This document shows positions 36,826-45,553 of a stretch of DNA of 64,000 nucleotides, piece by piece. The first letter of the stretch is position 1, and each line of letters begins with the position of its first letter. Position numbers and translations under genes: made by a program. The notes under the pieces are model-generated. The model was not told the origin of the DNA, searched no databases, and saw only the letters and a list, made by a program, of their open reading frames with translations. This DNA comes from an uncultured Xanthomonas sp. (lineage in GTDB: Bacteria > Pseudomonadota > Gammaproteobacteria > Xanthomonadales > Xanthomonadaceae). The stretch covers positions 62,001 to 126,000 of the forward strand of contig CALTTS010000010.1 in assembly GCA_943912265.1 (NCBI GenBank), written 5' to 3'.

Positions 36826-38934
36826 TCAGCCGCCGGTGTTCCATTGCAGGCCGACCAGGACGCTGCGGTCCGGGCCAGGTTCGTAGTAGCGGCCGTTGCC
36901 GTCGTTGACGATCACCGAACCGATATAGGCGCGGTCGAACACGTTTTCGATGCGGGCGAAGGCACGCAACCGCTGCGTGCCGAACCGCCAGCCATGCGAA
37001 GCCTCCAGGTTCAGCAGGCCGTAGCCGGCCGCGCGCGCGGTGCCGGCATCGTTGGCGGTCATGCCCGCGTTGGCCAGCCCCTCGGCGCCCCATTGCCAGT
37101 CGCCGCGATGCCACTGCAGGCGCGCGGATAGCTGCTGGCGCGCCGTCGCCGGCAGGCGCGTGCCGGCCGCCACTTGCGTGGTGCCGCTGGCAAACCCGTC
37201 GCGGAAGGTCGCGTCCAGCCATGTATATGCCAGCGTGGCATCCCAGTCGCGCGCCAGCGGCACGGCCAGCGAGATTTCCGCGCCCTGCCTGCGCGTGCGG
37301 CCGACGTTGCGATAGCGGCTGCGCCCGCCGACGCTGCTGGCCACGGCCAGCTCGTCGTCGCTGTCGGCACGGAACAAGGCGGCCTGCACGGCAGCGCCAC
37401 CGGCGCCGCGCCACTTGCCGCCCAGTTCGAGGTTGCGGCTGGAAGAAGGTTTGAGGTCGAAGGCCAGCCCGGCGCCGCCGTCGGCGCGGTAGCCCAGCTC
37501 GTTGAGCGTGGGCGTCTCGAAACCGCGCCCGGCCGAGGCATACAGGCGCAGGTCGTCGCTGGCGGCGAAGCTGATGCCGGCCACCGGCGTGGTCCTGGCG
37601 TACGTCACCCTGCCGCTGTCGTCCGGATTGCCCGCGGTGACGTAGAAATCCTCGTTGCGGATGCGCACCCGGCTGTGACGCACGCCGGCCAGCAGCGACC
37701 AGCGCGGCGCCAGCTGCCACCAGACCTGCGCGAATTCGTCCACGTTGCCGGCGATGTTGCGCTCGTCGCGGCGCAACCTGCCGCGCACGCCGAGTTCGCT
37801 GCCGACGAAATTCTCGTAGCCGCGCCGGCGCTGGCGCTGGTCGTCGGCATTGGCGCCGGCGGTCACTTCGACATCGCGCCCGCCCAGTTCGCCGCGCCAC
37901 GACCAGCGCGCGTCGACACCGTGGTAATCGGTGTCCGGCGCGACCACGCCACCGGCATGCAGCGGGTTGGCCTGCGCGGACGGCGGGATCGACAGAAACT
38001 GGGTGATCGAGCGGTGGCCGCCGTATCCGGACAAGGCGAGCTGCCGGCCATTGCCCAACGGCTGCACGTAGCGCAGGCCGAGCTGGTTCTGCCGCACCGA
38101 TTTGCGCGTGTCGTAGGTGTAAGCCACCGCCGTGGCCTGGCGCGGGTTTGCACGCAGCTGCGTCTTGCTCAGGCCGAGCGGGTCCTGCGCGTCGGGCGCA
38201 TCGAAGGCATTGGCGATCAGGTCCAGCTTGCCGGTCTCGCCGATGCCGAAATCCAGCTTGAGGTTGGCCGAGCGCCGCCTGGTCGCGCTGTGCTCGCGCC
38301 AACCGTCGGTATCGAAAGTGGAAGCGGCGAAGTTGTAGCCCACGTTGCCCGACTTGCCGAGCAGGCACGCGCCGACGGTGCGGCTGCCGTGGCTGCCGTA
38401 GGTGCTGCGCAACAGGGTCTGCAACGGGCCGTCGCCATCGGCGCTCCACAACTGCACCACGCCGCCGGAGGAATTGCCGTACAGCGCCGAGAACGGCCCG
38501 CGCATCACCTCCAGCGTGTCGCCGGCCAACAGGTTGAAGTGCGACAGCTGGCCCTGGCCGTCCGGCATCGTCGCCGGGATGCCGTCGGCATACAGGCGGA
38601 TGCCGCGCACGCCGAAGCTGCTGCGCGTGCCGAAGCCGCGGATCGACAGCTGGGTGTCCTGCGCGTAGTTCTGGCGGTCGCGCGCGGACACGCCGGGCAG
38701 GCCGGCCAGGCTTTCGGACATGCTGACGCCGGCGCGGTCGGAATCGCCGTCCAGCGCCACCACGTCCACCGAGGCCGGCAGGTCGAACGCGGGCACGCCC
38801 TGCAGGCGCGCGGTGACCACCACCCGGTCGAGCGTGGTGGCGGAGGGCGGCGTGGATGCCGGCGCCTGCTGGGCGAGGGCCGGGAACGCGGACAGGCAGG
38901 CCGCGCCGAGCAGGCAGGGGAAGGTGCGGGTCAT
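36826..38934 (-). CDS. pqqU: TonB-dependent receptor, PqqU (YncD)-like
   Basis: The 702-residue outer-membrane protein has a signal peptide (cleavage near AFPALA-QQA), a plug domain (about 40-170) and a beta-barrel ending in LQWNTGG. It resembles E. coli YncD/PqqU closely along its length: matching blocks include RQNYAQD, RGIRLYADGIPATMPDGQG, RGFETPTLNELGYRADG and NDGNGRYYEPGPDRS. PqqU takes up the cofactor pyrroloquinoline quinone across the outer membrane. No pqq biosynthesis or PQQ-enzyme gene is in the window, so scavenging is likely but inferred. It converges on the sigma-54 activator gene. Confidence 0.85.
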   Translation of the reverse strand: MTRTFPCLLGAACLSAFPALAQQAPASTPPSATTLDRVVVTARLQGVPAFDLPASVDVVALDGDSDRAGVSMSESLAGLPGVSARDRQNYAQDTQLSIRGFGTRSSFGVRGIRLYADGIPATMPDGQGQLSHFNLLAGDTLEVMRGPFSALYGNSSGGVVQLWSADGDGPLQTLLRSTYGSHGSRTVGACLLGKSGNVGYNFAASTFDTDGWREHSATRRRSANLKLDFGIGETGKLDLIANAFDAPDAQDPLGLSKTQLRANPRQATAVAYTYDTRKSVRQNQLGLRYVQPLGNGRQLALSGYGGHRSITQFLSIPPSAQANPLHAGGVVAPDTDYHGVDARWSWRGELGGRDVEVTAGANADDQRQRRRGYENFVGSELGVRGRLRRDERNIAGNVDEFAQVWWQLAPRWSLLAGVRHSRVRIRNEDFYVTAGNPDDSGRVTYARTTPVAGISFAASDDLRLYASAGRGFETPTLNELGYRADGGAGLAFDLKPSSSRNLELGGKWRGAGGAAVQAALFRADSDDELAVASSVGGRSRYRNVGRTRRQGAEISLAVPLARDWDATLAYTWLDATFRDGFASGTTQVAAGTRLPATARQQLSARLQWHRGDWQWGAEGLANAGMTANDAGTARAAGYGLLNLEASHGWRFGTQRLRAFARIENVFDRAYIGSVIVNDGNGRYYEPGPDRSVLVGLQWNTGG

Positions 38935-39170
38935 GGCGGCACGAGGGAAGCGGAAGGGACAGGCCCGGCAACGGGCAACGGGCCGGATGCATGCTACCGG
39001 CTTTGCCGCCCGCAGCTGCCGAAACACTGCGTTTCCCCGCTCCCCGGCCACTCCGCCGGGCGCAGCGGCCCGGATGGCAACGGCGGGTGAACGGACGCGG
39101 CCGCCACCGTTCCGGCCGCGCGCGCCGTGCCCGATGCCGGCGCGGCGCAATCCACCCTCGAGTACCCCCG

Positions 39171-39710
39171 ATGCGGCACATTCCGGCCTGGCCCCTGCTC
39201 TGCGGTATCGCCGTGGCCGCTCCCGCGCTGGCGGCGGGCACGCATGCCGCGCGCATCGGCAACGGCCTCGCCCGCGTGGACCTGAGCGGCGACGGCGCGC
39301 CGGGCATGGTGGTGTCGGCGCATCGCGAGAACCACAACGCGCACGGCTTCGAGGCCGTCACGTTCTACGTGCAGGCGGCCGGCGTCTGGCAGATCGTGCC
39401 GTTCCAGGCGGACGGGCTCTTCCGGCAACTGACGTTCGACACCTCCGAAGGCGCCGGTTGCCGGCTGCGCGACGCGCGCCTGTTCCCGGCCACGCCCGGC
39501 CATCCGGCGCGCTTGCTGGTGGCCGACCGCGCGATCGGCCGGAGCTATGCCGATGCCGCACCGGTGCGCTTCACCACCTGGGAGCTGTTCCACGACACCG
39601 GGGGCGTCCCCGGCACGCCCGACTACTATTTCCGCGCCGCCGGCAGCCGCATGGCCCGGCACGGTTACTGCGACGTGGGCGAAGCCTTCCGCGCCGAAGG
39701 CGGCGACTGA
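39171..39710 (+). CDS. Secreted protein of unknown function (possibly CarG/CpmJ-like)
   Basis: The 179-residue protein starts with a signal peptide (PLLCGIAVAAPALAAG). The mature part has GNGLARVDLSGDGAPGMVVSAHRENHNAHGF, reminiscent of an integrin-like repeat, and ends with FTTWELFHDTGGVPGTPDYYF and YCDVGEAF. From memory this ending recalls the CarG/CpmJ family linked to carbapenem self-protection, but I am not certain. No carbapenem genes are present. It diverges from the PqqU-like gene across 236 bases. Confidence 0.55.
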   Translation: MRHIPAWPLLCGIAVAAPALAAGTHAARIGNGLARVDLSGDGAPGMVVSAHRENHNAHGFEAVTFYVQAAGVWQIVPFQADGLFRQLTFDTSEGAGCRLRDARLFPATPGHPARLLVADRAIGRSYADAAPVRFTTWELFHDTGGVPGTPDYYFRAAGSRMARHGYCDVGEAFRAEGGD

Positions 39711-39723
39711 CGCGCCGCCCGGA

Positions 39724-40788
39724 TCACCCCTGCAGCCGGGCGAGCCCGGCCTGCGCCGGGGCGTAGTCGCCGCAGGCGCGGTAGAACCCGCGCGCCTGCT
39801 CGGGCATGCCCGAGCATTCCAGGATCACGCCGATGTTGTGGCAGGCCTTGAACGTGTTCACCCCGTCCTTGCGCCCCGCCGGCATGCGCGTGCACTGCAC
39901 GAACAGGTCCACCGCCTCCTGCAGGCGCCCGGCGTTCATCAGCACGGAGGCCTTGAGGAAGGCGAAATCGGTGGACGGGAAGTCGGGCGCCGATTCGACC
40001 AGCCGCAGCGCGCCGGCCGGGTCGCCGCGGTTGATCAGCGCGTAGCCGAAGGTTTCCACCAGGTCCTCGACGTATTCCAGGCGCGGGTCCGGCCCGGCCT
40101 GCAGCGCGCGCGCGAAGCAGTCGGCGGCGGCGGCGAAATCGCGCTGCAGGTAGCGGCTCTTGCCGAGCTGGTACAGCAGGTAGGGGTCGTCCGGCGCGCG
40201 TTGCAGCGCGCGTTCGAGCAGGGCGACGTTGCGCGCCACCTTGCCGGTGGCGGCCAGCACCTCGTCGCGGTAGCCGGCGTGGTCGAGCACCAGCGGCGCG
40301 GCGAACGCCGGCCCCGGTTCGGTCATGCCCTCGCACGCGACCACCTGCTCGTGGATCGCCCCGGCATAGCGGTAGCGCGAACGCCGGAACAGGCGGCGGA
40401 TGCGCTCGCGCATCGTCACGGTGGTGCCGTCCTCGTCGATCGGGTTGAGCCGCTCGACCCGGCCGACGCTGTCCGGATGCGCGCGCAGCAGCGCGGCCAG
40501 CGCGGCCGCGTCGATCCGCGCCAGCCGCTCGTCGGCATCCACCGCCAGCACCCAGTCGTGGCGGGCGTGCCCGAGCGAGGCGTTGCGGGCGGCGGCGAAG
40601 TCGTCGCACCACGCGAAACCGAACACCCGCGCGCCGTGGCGGCGGGCGATGGCCGGGCTGTCGTCGGCCGAGCCGGTGTCGAGCACCACGATGTCGTCGA
40701 AGTGCGGCACCAGCGCAGCCAGGGTGGCGTCGAGCCGGCAGGCCTCGTCCTTGACGATCATGCACACGGAAACGGGAAGGCGGGACAT
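39724..40788 (-). CDS. Family 2 glycosyltransferase with TPR-like C-terminus
   Basis: The 354-residue protein begins with the GT-A signature SVCMIVKDEACRLDATLAAL and has the DTGSADDSPAIA and VLAVDADERL motifs that bind nucleotide sugar and metal. From about residue 190 it consists of helical repeats (ALQRAPDDPYLLYQLGKSRYLQ and similar) of TPR type. This arrangement resembles SunS-like and wall-associated glycosyltransferases; donor and acceptor are unknown. It lies 75 bases after phhA on the same strand. Confidence 0.85.
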   Translation of the reverse strand: MSRLPVSVCMIVKDEACRLDATLAALVPHFDDIVVLDTGSADDSPAIARRHGARVFGFAWCDDFAAARNASLGHARHDWVLAVDADERLARIDAAALAALLRAHPDSVGRVERLNPIDEDGTTVTMRERIRRLFRRSRYRYAGAIHEQVVACEGMTEPGPAFAAPLVLDHAGYRDEVLAATGKVARNVALLERALQRAPDDPYLLYQLGKSRYLQRDFAAAADCFARALQAGPDPRLEYVEDLVETFGYALINRGDPAGALRLVESAPDFPSTDFAFLKASVLMNAGRLQEAVDLFVQCTRMPAGRKDGVNTFKACHNIGVILECSGMPEQARGFYRACGDYAPAQAGLARLQG

Positions 40789-40863
40789 GCGGCGGCGTGG
40801 CGGCGGGAGCGGGCCGCCAGCGTAGCCTCCGGCGCCAGCCGGCGGAACACGGCGGAACCCGGC

Positions 40864-41760
40864 CTACACGTCGCCGTCGGCCGGCCAGCCTTCGCCGCTG
40901 CCGCGCTGGAGCACCGCATCGCCTTCGCGCAGTTCGCCGGCCGGGATGTCGGCGCTGCCGGCCAGGCGGGCGTAGATCGGCGCGAAGTCCGGCCCGGTGG
41001 CCGCCATCAGCCGGGCGAAGCCGTCGATGACGAAGTAGGTCTTCTGGAAGCTGTCGATGCGGTAGCGGGTGCGCATGATCCGCTCCAGATCGAAACCGAT
41101 CCGGTTGGGCGCGGGCGATGCCAGCGCGTGCAGCGATTCGCCTGCGGACGACACGATGCCGGCGCCATAGATGCGCAGCCCCGCCGGGGTGGCGACGAGG
41201 CCAAATTCCACCGTGTACCAGTACAGCCGGGTCAGCCGCTGCAGCGCCTCCGCGCCGAGCGCGTGCGCCTTCAGGCCGCCGCGGCCGTAGGCCTGCATGT
41301 AGTCGGCGAACACCGGGTCCATCAGCAGCGGCACGTGGCCGAACAGGTCGTGGAACAGGTCCGGCTCGGCGATGTAGTCGATCTGCTCCGGGCGACGGAT
41401 CCACCAGGTCACCGGGAAGCGGCGATGGGCGAGGTGGTCGAAGAAATCCAGCTCCGGCAGCAGGCCCTCGACGCCGACGATGCGCCAGCCGGTGGCGGCC
41501 TGCAGTGCCTCGTTGAGTTGGCCGAAGCGCGGGATCGCGTGCGGGCTCATGCCCATCGCGTCCTGCGCGGCGAGGAACTCGTCGCAGGCGCGGCCGACCA
41601 GCAGTTCGCGCTGGCGCCGGTACAGCGTGCCCCAGGTGGCGTGGTCGACGGCGCCGTAGGCCTGCCACGGCTGCTCGACCACGGCCGTGGTGTAGACCGG
41701 TACGTAGCCCTTGTCGCCGGACTGGCGTTCGACGCGGCGGGCGGGTGCGGTGGCGGACAT
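40864..41760 (-). CDS. phhA: Phenylalanine 4-monooxygenase
   Basis: The 298-residue enzyme converts phenylalanine to tyrosine with tetrahydrobiopterin, O2 and iron. The iron ligands are the two histidines in HDLFGHVPLL and the glutamate in YWYTVEFGL. ATG at 41760 (MSATAPARRVERQSGDKGYVPVY) gives the normal bacterial length. The Lrp-type gene diverges from it, with an array of TTGC/GCAA dyads between, so control by that regulator is likely. Confidence 0.96.
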   Translation of the reverse strand: MSATAPARRVERQSGDKGYVPVYTTAVVEQPWQAYGAVDHATWGTLYRRQRELLVGRACDEFLAAQDAMGMSPHAIPRFGQLNEALQAATGWRIVGVEGLLPELDFFDHLAHRRFPVTWWIRRPEQIDYIAEPDLFHDLFGHVPLLMDPVFADYMQAYGRGGLKAHALGAEALQRLTRLYWYTVEFGLVATPAGLRIYGAGIVSSAGESLHALASPAPNRIGFDLERIMRTRYRIDSFQKTYFVIDGFARLMAATGPDFAPIYARLAGSADIPAGELREGDAVLQRGSGEGWPADGDV

Positions 41761-41824
41761 GGCGGGGAACCGTTCGGGGGTCGGATCCCATCCTAGCGGC
41801 GAGCCCGCGCAACGGGCTTGCAAA

Positions 41825-41884
41825 GTTGCGTGGAATAACCGAATTGACGCAATCTTGTTGCACCGTACAGCTTGTGCAACGCAA
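41825..41884. promoter_or_regulatory. Dyad array between phhA and the Lrp-type gene
   Basis: Two inverted repeats occur in series: TTGCGT (41826-41831) with ACGCAA (41847-41852), and GTTGCAC (41857-41863) with GTGCAAC (41874-41880). A further GCAA follows at 41881. TTGACG at 41844 could be a -35 box for the regulator. Multiple phased half-sites are typical of Lrp-family binding. Confidence 0.55.
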
Positions 41885-41886
41885 CA

Positions 41887-42369
41887 ATGACCGATTCCGT
41901 CGCCCTCGACCGCACCGACCTGCGCCTGCTTGCCCTGCTGCAGAAGCAGGGCCGCACGCCCAATTCGGAGATCGCCGCGCAGGTGAACCTGTCGCCGTCG
42001 GCCTGCCTGCGCCGCATCCAGCGGCTGGAAGCGGAGGGCGTGATCGGCGGTTACGCGGCCTGGCTGCGGCCGCAGGCGCTGGGGCTGGGGCTGCAGGCCT
42101 TCGTGCGGGTGCAGCTGGAAAAACACGGCCAGCACACGATGGAGCCGTTCGCGCAGGCGGTGCGCGGCTGGGACGAGGTGGTGGCCTGCCACGCGCTGAC
42201 CGGCGACATGGACTACCTGCTGCACGTGGTGGTGCCGGACCTGGACCGGTTCTCGGCCTTCCTGCTGGACAAGCTGCTGAATTCGGCCGGCGTGGCCGAC
42301 GTCAATTCCAGCTTCGTGCTGCGCACGGTCAAGCAGACCGGGGCCATGCCGCTGGAGCATCTGGCATGA
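41887..42369 (+). CDS. Lrp/AsnC-family regulator
   Basis: The 160-residue protein has an N-terminal helix-turn-helix (ALLQKQGRTPNSEIAAQVNLS, then PSACLRRIQRLEAEGVIGGY) and a C-terminal RAM ligand-binding domain with the GDMDYLLHVVVPDL motif. Such proteins form octamers that sense amino acids. It is divergent from phhA and sits next to the dyad array, so it probably controls phhA, itself, or both. ATG at 41887 gives the typical N-terminus (MTDSVALDRTDLRLL). Its end overlaps the next gene by four bases. Confidence 0.9.
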   Translation: MTDSVALDRTDLRLLALLQKQGRTPNSEIAAQVNLSPSACLRRIQRLEAEGVIGGYAAWLRPQALGLGLQAFVRVQLEKHGQHTMEPFAQAVRGWDEVVACHALTGDMDYLLHVVVPDLDRFSAFLLDKLLNSAGVADVNSSFVLRTVKQTGAMPLEHLA

Positions 42370-43025
42370 ACGCCCGGCCGGTCGGCGTGCCTGGCCGCTG
42401 GGAGCGCCGCCTGCTGTGGTGGGGCGTGCTGGCGGCGCTGCTGGTGTCCGGCATCGCCCCGCGCGACCGCCTGACCTGGCTGATGGAAACGCTGTGGGTG
42501 ATCGCCGCGCTGCCGCTGCTGGCCTGGCGCTGGCCGCGCTTCCCGCTGAGCCGGCTGCTGTGCTGGCTGCTGGCCCTGCACGCGCTGGTGCTGATCCACG
42601 GCGGCGCCTACACCTATGCCGAAACCCCGGGCGGCTTCTGGCTGCGCGACCTGCTCGGCACCCGGCGCAATCCGTGGGACCGGCTCGGCCACCTGATGCA
42701 GGGCATCGCGCCGGCCATCCTCGCCCGCGAGCTGCTGCTGCGCTGCACGCCGCTGCGCCGCGGCGGCTGGCTGAGCTATCTGGTGCTGACCGCGTGCCTG
42801 AGCTTCTCGGCCCTGTTCGAGCTGCTGGAATGGGGCTCGGCGCTGGTGCTGGGCGCCGATGCCGACGCCTTCCTCGCCACCCAGGGCGACCCGTGGGACA
42901 CGCAGTGGGACATGGCGCTGTGCCTGCTCGGCGCCGTGCTGTCGCTGCTGGCGTTCTCGCGCCTGCATGACGGTCAGCTCGGCCCGGCGATCACCGGCAA
43001 GGCCATCGCCGCGCCCGGCGTTTGA
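42366..43025 (+). CDS. DUF2238 (YjdF-like) membrane protein
   Basis: The 219-residue protein has about six hydrophobic segments and the DUF2238 features HGGAYTYAETPGGFWLRDLLGTRRNPWDRLGHL and FELLEWGSALVLG, then QGDPWDTQWDMALCLLGA. It is an inner-membrane protein of unknown function. Its ATG overlaps the stop of the Lrp-type gene (ATGA), so they are coupled. Confidence 0.8.
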   Translation: MNARPVGVPGRWERRLLWWGVLAALLVSGIAPRDRLTWLMETLWVIAALPLLAWRWPRFPLSRLLCWLLALHALVLIHGGAYTYAETPGGFWLRDLLGTRRNPWDRLGHLMQGIAPAILARELLLRCTPLRRGGWLSYLVLTACLSFSALFELLEWGSALVLGADADAFLATQGDPWDTQWDMALCLLGAVLSLLAFSRLHDGQLGPAITGKAIAAPGV

Positions 43026-43091
43026 AACCCGTTCTCGATCGCTGGCAAGCGCAGATGCGCGTGTCGCCGACGGGCAGCGCGTCATCGGCAC

Positions 43092-43144
43092 GCACCGGCA
43101 TTGCGGGCGATGCATGCACGCCGGCAATGCCGGTGCCGCGGGCC
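43092..43144. repeat. Dispersed palindromic element, copy B
   Basis: GCACCGGCATTGC (43092-43104) pairs perfectly with GCAATGCCGGTGC (43124-43136) around a 19-base loop. It begins with the same GCACCGGC and ends with the same CCGGTGCCGCGGGCC (43130-43144) as copy A near 32.9 kb; the inner arms differ. It lies in the gap before the TauE-like gene. Confidence 0.7.
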
Positions 43145-43211
43145 GGTGCCGGGCGGACAGGCACGCAGGCCGGGGCTATGCTGCCGGCCACCCACGTCCC
43201 CGGTATGCGCC

Positions 43212-43979
43212 GTGCTGTCCCATGAACTGCTGACGCTGCTGGCGGTTGCCTTTGCCGCCGGCCTGGTCGATGCCGCGGTCGGCGGCGGTGGCCTGATCCA
43301 GATCCCCGGCCTGTTCGCCACCTTGCCGCAGCCACCGGCGGCCACCTTGTTCGGCACCAACAAGATCGCCTCGGTCACCGGCACCGCCGCAGCGACGTGG
43401 CGCTACGCGCGCGCGGTGCGCATCCCGTGGCGGCTGGTGCTGTTCGCGGCGGTGCCGGCCTTCGCCTGCGCCTTCGCCGGCGCGGCCTGCGTGAGCCTGC
43501 TGCCCAAGGAAGCCGCACGTCCGCTGGTGCTGGTGCTGTTGGCCGGCATGCTGGTCTACACGCTGGCAAAGAAGGATTTCGGCGCGGTGGACCGCGCCGG
43601 CGACGTGGGCCGGCGCGAGCTGGCCATCGCCGGCCTGATCGGCGGCGCCATCGGTTTCTACGACGGCTTCTTCGGCCCGGGCACCGGCAGCTTCCTGATT
43701 TTCCTGTTCATCCGTTTCTTCGGGCTGGATTTCATGCGCGCCTCGGCCTCGGCCAAGGTGGTGAACATCGCCACCAACCTGGCCGCGCTGTCCTTCTTCG
43801 TGCCGACCGGGCACGTGCTGTGGGCCTTCGCGCTGCCGATGGCGGTAGCCAACGTGGCCGGTGCGGTGGTCGGCACGCGGCTGGCGCTGCGCGGCGGCAC
43901 GGCCTTCATCCGCACGCTGTTCGTGCTGCTGGTGCTGGTGCTGATCGCCAAGATGGGCTGGGACCAGTTCGCCGGCTGA
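43212..43979 (+). CDS. TSUP-family (TauE/SafE) membrane transporter
   Basis: The 255-residue protein has about eight hydrophobic segments with two TSUP repeats: AAVGGGGLIQIPGLFATL, FGTNKIASVTGTAAA, and GFYDGFFGPGTGSFLIFLFI, ASASAKVVNIATNLAAL. The family exports sulfite, sulfoacetate or related anions; the substrate here is unknown. There is no nearby ATG, so GTG at 43212 is taken; ATG at 43101 would add a poorly matching stretch. Confidence 0.8.
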   Translation: MLSHELLTLLAVAFAAGLVDAAVGGGGLIQIPGLFATLPQPPAATLFGTNKIASVTGTAAATWRYARAVRIPWRLVLFAAVPAFACAFAGAACVSLLPKEAARPLVLVLLAGMLVYTLAKKDFGAVDRAGDVGRRELAIAGLIGGAIGFYDGFFGPGTGSFLIFLFIRFFGLDFMRASASAKVVNIATNLAALSFFVPTGHVLWAFALPMAVANVAGAVVGTRLALRGGTAFIRTLFVLLVLVLIAKMGWDQFAG

Positions 43980-44108
43980 TCCGTGGCCGGGCCGGGCGAT
44001 GCACCCACCGCCCGGATGCCGACGCGGCGCTGCCTCGGCCACGTGCCTGGCACACGCACGCTTGATCCGGGCGGCAAGCGCGCCGCCCCGCCGCCCACGC
44101 GGCCGGTT

Positions 44109-45002
44109 TCAGCTCTTGGCCCGCAGCCGGCCCGGGCCGATGCCTTCCAGCCGCTTGAAGAAACGCCGGAACGCGGCCTCGCTGCGGTAACCCAGGCGTT
44201 CGGCGATGCTCGCCACCGACAGCCGCCGGTCGTGCAGCAGACGCCGCGCCTCGGCGGCGCGCCAGCCGGCCAGGTACTGCATCGGCGGCTGGCCGACGGT
44301 CTGCGCGAACAATTCGGCAAAGGCCGTGCGCGACATGCCGGCCACGCGCGCCAGTTCGGCCAGCGTCCAGTCTTCGCCGGGGCGCTCGTGCATGGCCGAC
44401 AACGCGCGCGCCAGACGCGTGTCGGTCAATGCGGCCAGCAGGCCGCGCGGTTGTTCCGAGCGACGCACGTACTCGCACACCGCCAGCGTGAACAGCGTGT
44501 CGGCCAGCTTGTTGCGCACCGCCTGCTGGCCCCAGCGACGGTCTTCGCCGGTGGCGATCAGCAGGTCCACCAGATGCCGGAACGCTTCGCCGCCCTCGGC
44601 CGCACGCACCACGAAGCAGGCCGGCAGGGCTTCCAGCACGGGGTTGCGGCCGACGGTGTCGAATTCCATTTCCCCGCACAGCAACGAGGTTTCGGCGCTG
44701 TCCGGCGGCAGCGGCGCATACGGGTCGGGCGAGGAGGACAGCAGGTGGCGCACGCCGGTGGGCAGCACCACCAGATCGCCGCGCTCCAGCCGCAGCGGCG
44801 CGGGCAGGGTGTCGCAGCCGATCCAGCAGCCGCCGTCGGTGACCAGATGGAACTGGCCCAGACGCATGGCCGGCTCGCGCTCGTACCAATGCCCGCAGTA
44901 GCGGATGTCGGCGGTGATCTCCACCCGCAGCCGGTACGAGGCGAGCACGGATTCGAGCACGCGGTCGATCGGGTCCGGGGCGGGGGCGTCGTCGCGGAGC
45001 AT
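44109..45002 (-). CDS. AraC-family regulator with cupin-type sensor domain
   Basis: The 297-residue protein has an N-terminal cupin_6-like domain (GHWYEREPAMRLGQFHLVTDG, RLERGDLVVLPTGVRHLL) and a C-terminal AraC double helix-turn-helix (MSRTAFAELFAQTVGQPPMQYLAGWR, then IAERLGYRSEAAFRRFFKRLEG). ATG at 45002 is used; an in-frame ATG at 45032 would add ten residues. It diverges from the bufferin-type operon across about 230 bases, so regulation of that operon is possible but not shown. Confidence 0.88.
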   Translation of the reverse strand: MLRDDAPAPDPIDRVLESVLASYRLRVEITADIRYCGHWYEREPAMRLGQFHLVTDGGCWIGCDTLPAPLRLERGDLVVLPTGVRHLLSSSPDPYAPLPPDSAETSLLCGEMEFDTVGRNPVLEALPACFVVRAAEGGEAFRHLVDLLIATGEDRRWGQQAVRNKLADTLFTLAVCEYVRRSEQPRGLLAALTDTRLARALSAMHERPGEDWTLAELARVAGMSRTAFAELFAQTVGQPPMQYLAGWRAAEARRLLHDRRLSVASIAERLGYRSEAAFRRFFKRLEGIGPGRLRAKS

Positions 45003-45234
45003 GCTGCGGGGCCGGAAGGGCGATGCGGCCATCCTAGGCCAGCCCCGCGCGGGCGGCCATGCCCGGCCGTCCGCCGCGACATGCCCCGGCGTCCACCGCC
45101 GGACGCGCGGGCACAAGCCCGGGACGGGCGGCGATATCGCCCTGCGGCGGCGCACCGCAGTCTGTGCACGACGCCGGCATCCGGCCGCGTCGCACCCGCC
45201 GCGACCGCGGCTCACCATCCCGTGAGGCAAGCCC

Positions 45235-45537
45235 ATGAGCATCCGCACTTCATCCACCGCCCCGCTACTGGCGGCCACCGTCGCCGCCTTGTTCGCCGCC
45301 GTGCCGATGGCGCATGCCGGCACCACCGGCACCGCCAAGCTTGGCCACTGCGTCGGCGCCAACGCCTGCAAGGGCCAGGGCGCCTGCAAGTCCGCCGCCA
45401 ATGCCTGCAAGGGCCAGAACGCGTGCAAGGGGCAGGGTTTCACCGAAGCCACCGCATCGGCCTGCAAGGTGGCCGGCGGCAAGTTCGAGAAGCCCGGCAA
45501 GCCGGCCGGGAAGCCGGCCGACAAGGCCGCCGGCTGA
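45235..45537 (+). CDS. bufA2: BufA2-like bufferin precursor (Cys-rich, exported)
   Basis: The 100-residue precursor has a Sec signal peptide (cleavage about AHA-GTT, residue 28/29) and six cysteines after it (39, 45, 51, 58, 64, 77), four of them in a CKGQ or CKSA context. The pattern GANACKGQGACKSAANACKG with a second NACKGQGF matches BufA2-type bufferins. In that family an MNIO enzyme modifies the cysteines and the exported peptide binds metal, chiefly copper, in the periplasm. The tail is Lys/Pro/Gly-rich. GAGG precedes the ATG. The enzyme gene follows 16 bases later. Confidence 0.88.
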   Translation: MSIRTSSTAPLLAATVAALFAAVPMAHAGTTGTAKLGHCVGANACKGQGACKSAANACKGQNACKGQGFTEATASACKVAGGKFEKPGKPAGKPADKAAG

Positions 45538-45553
45538 GCCGGGGCGCGCCGCC

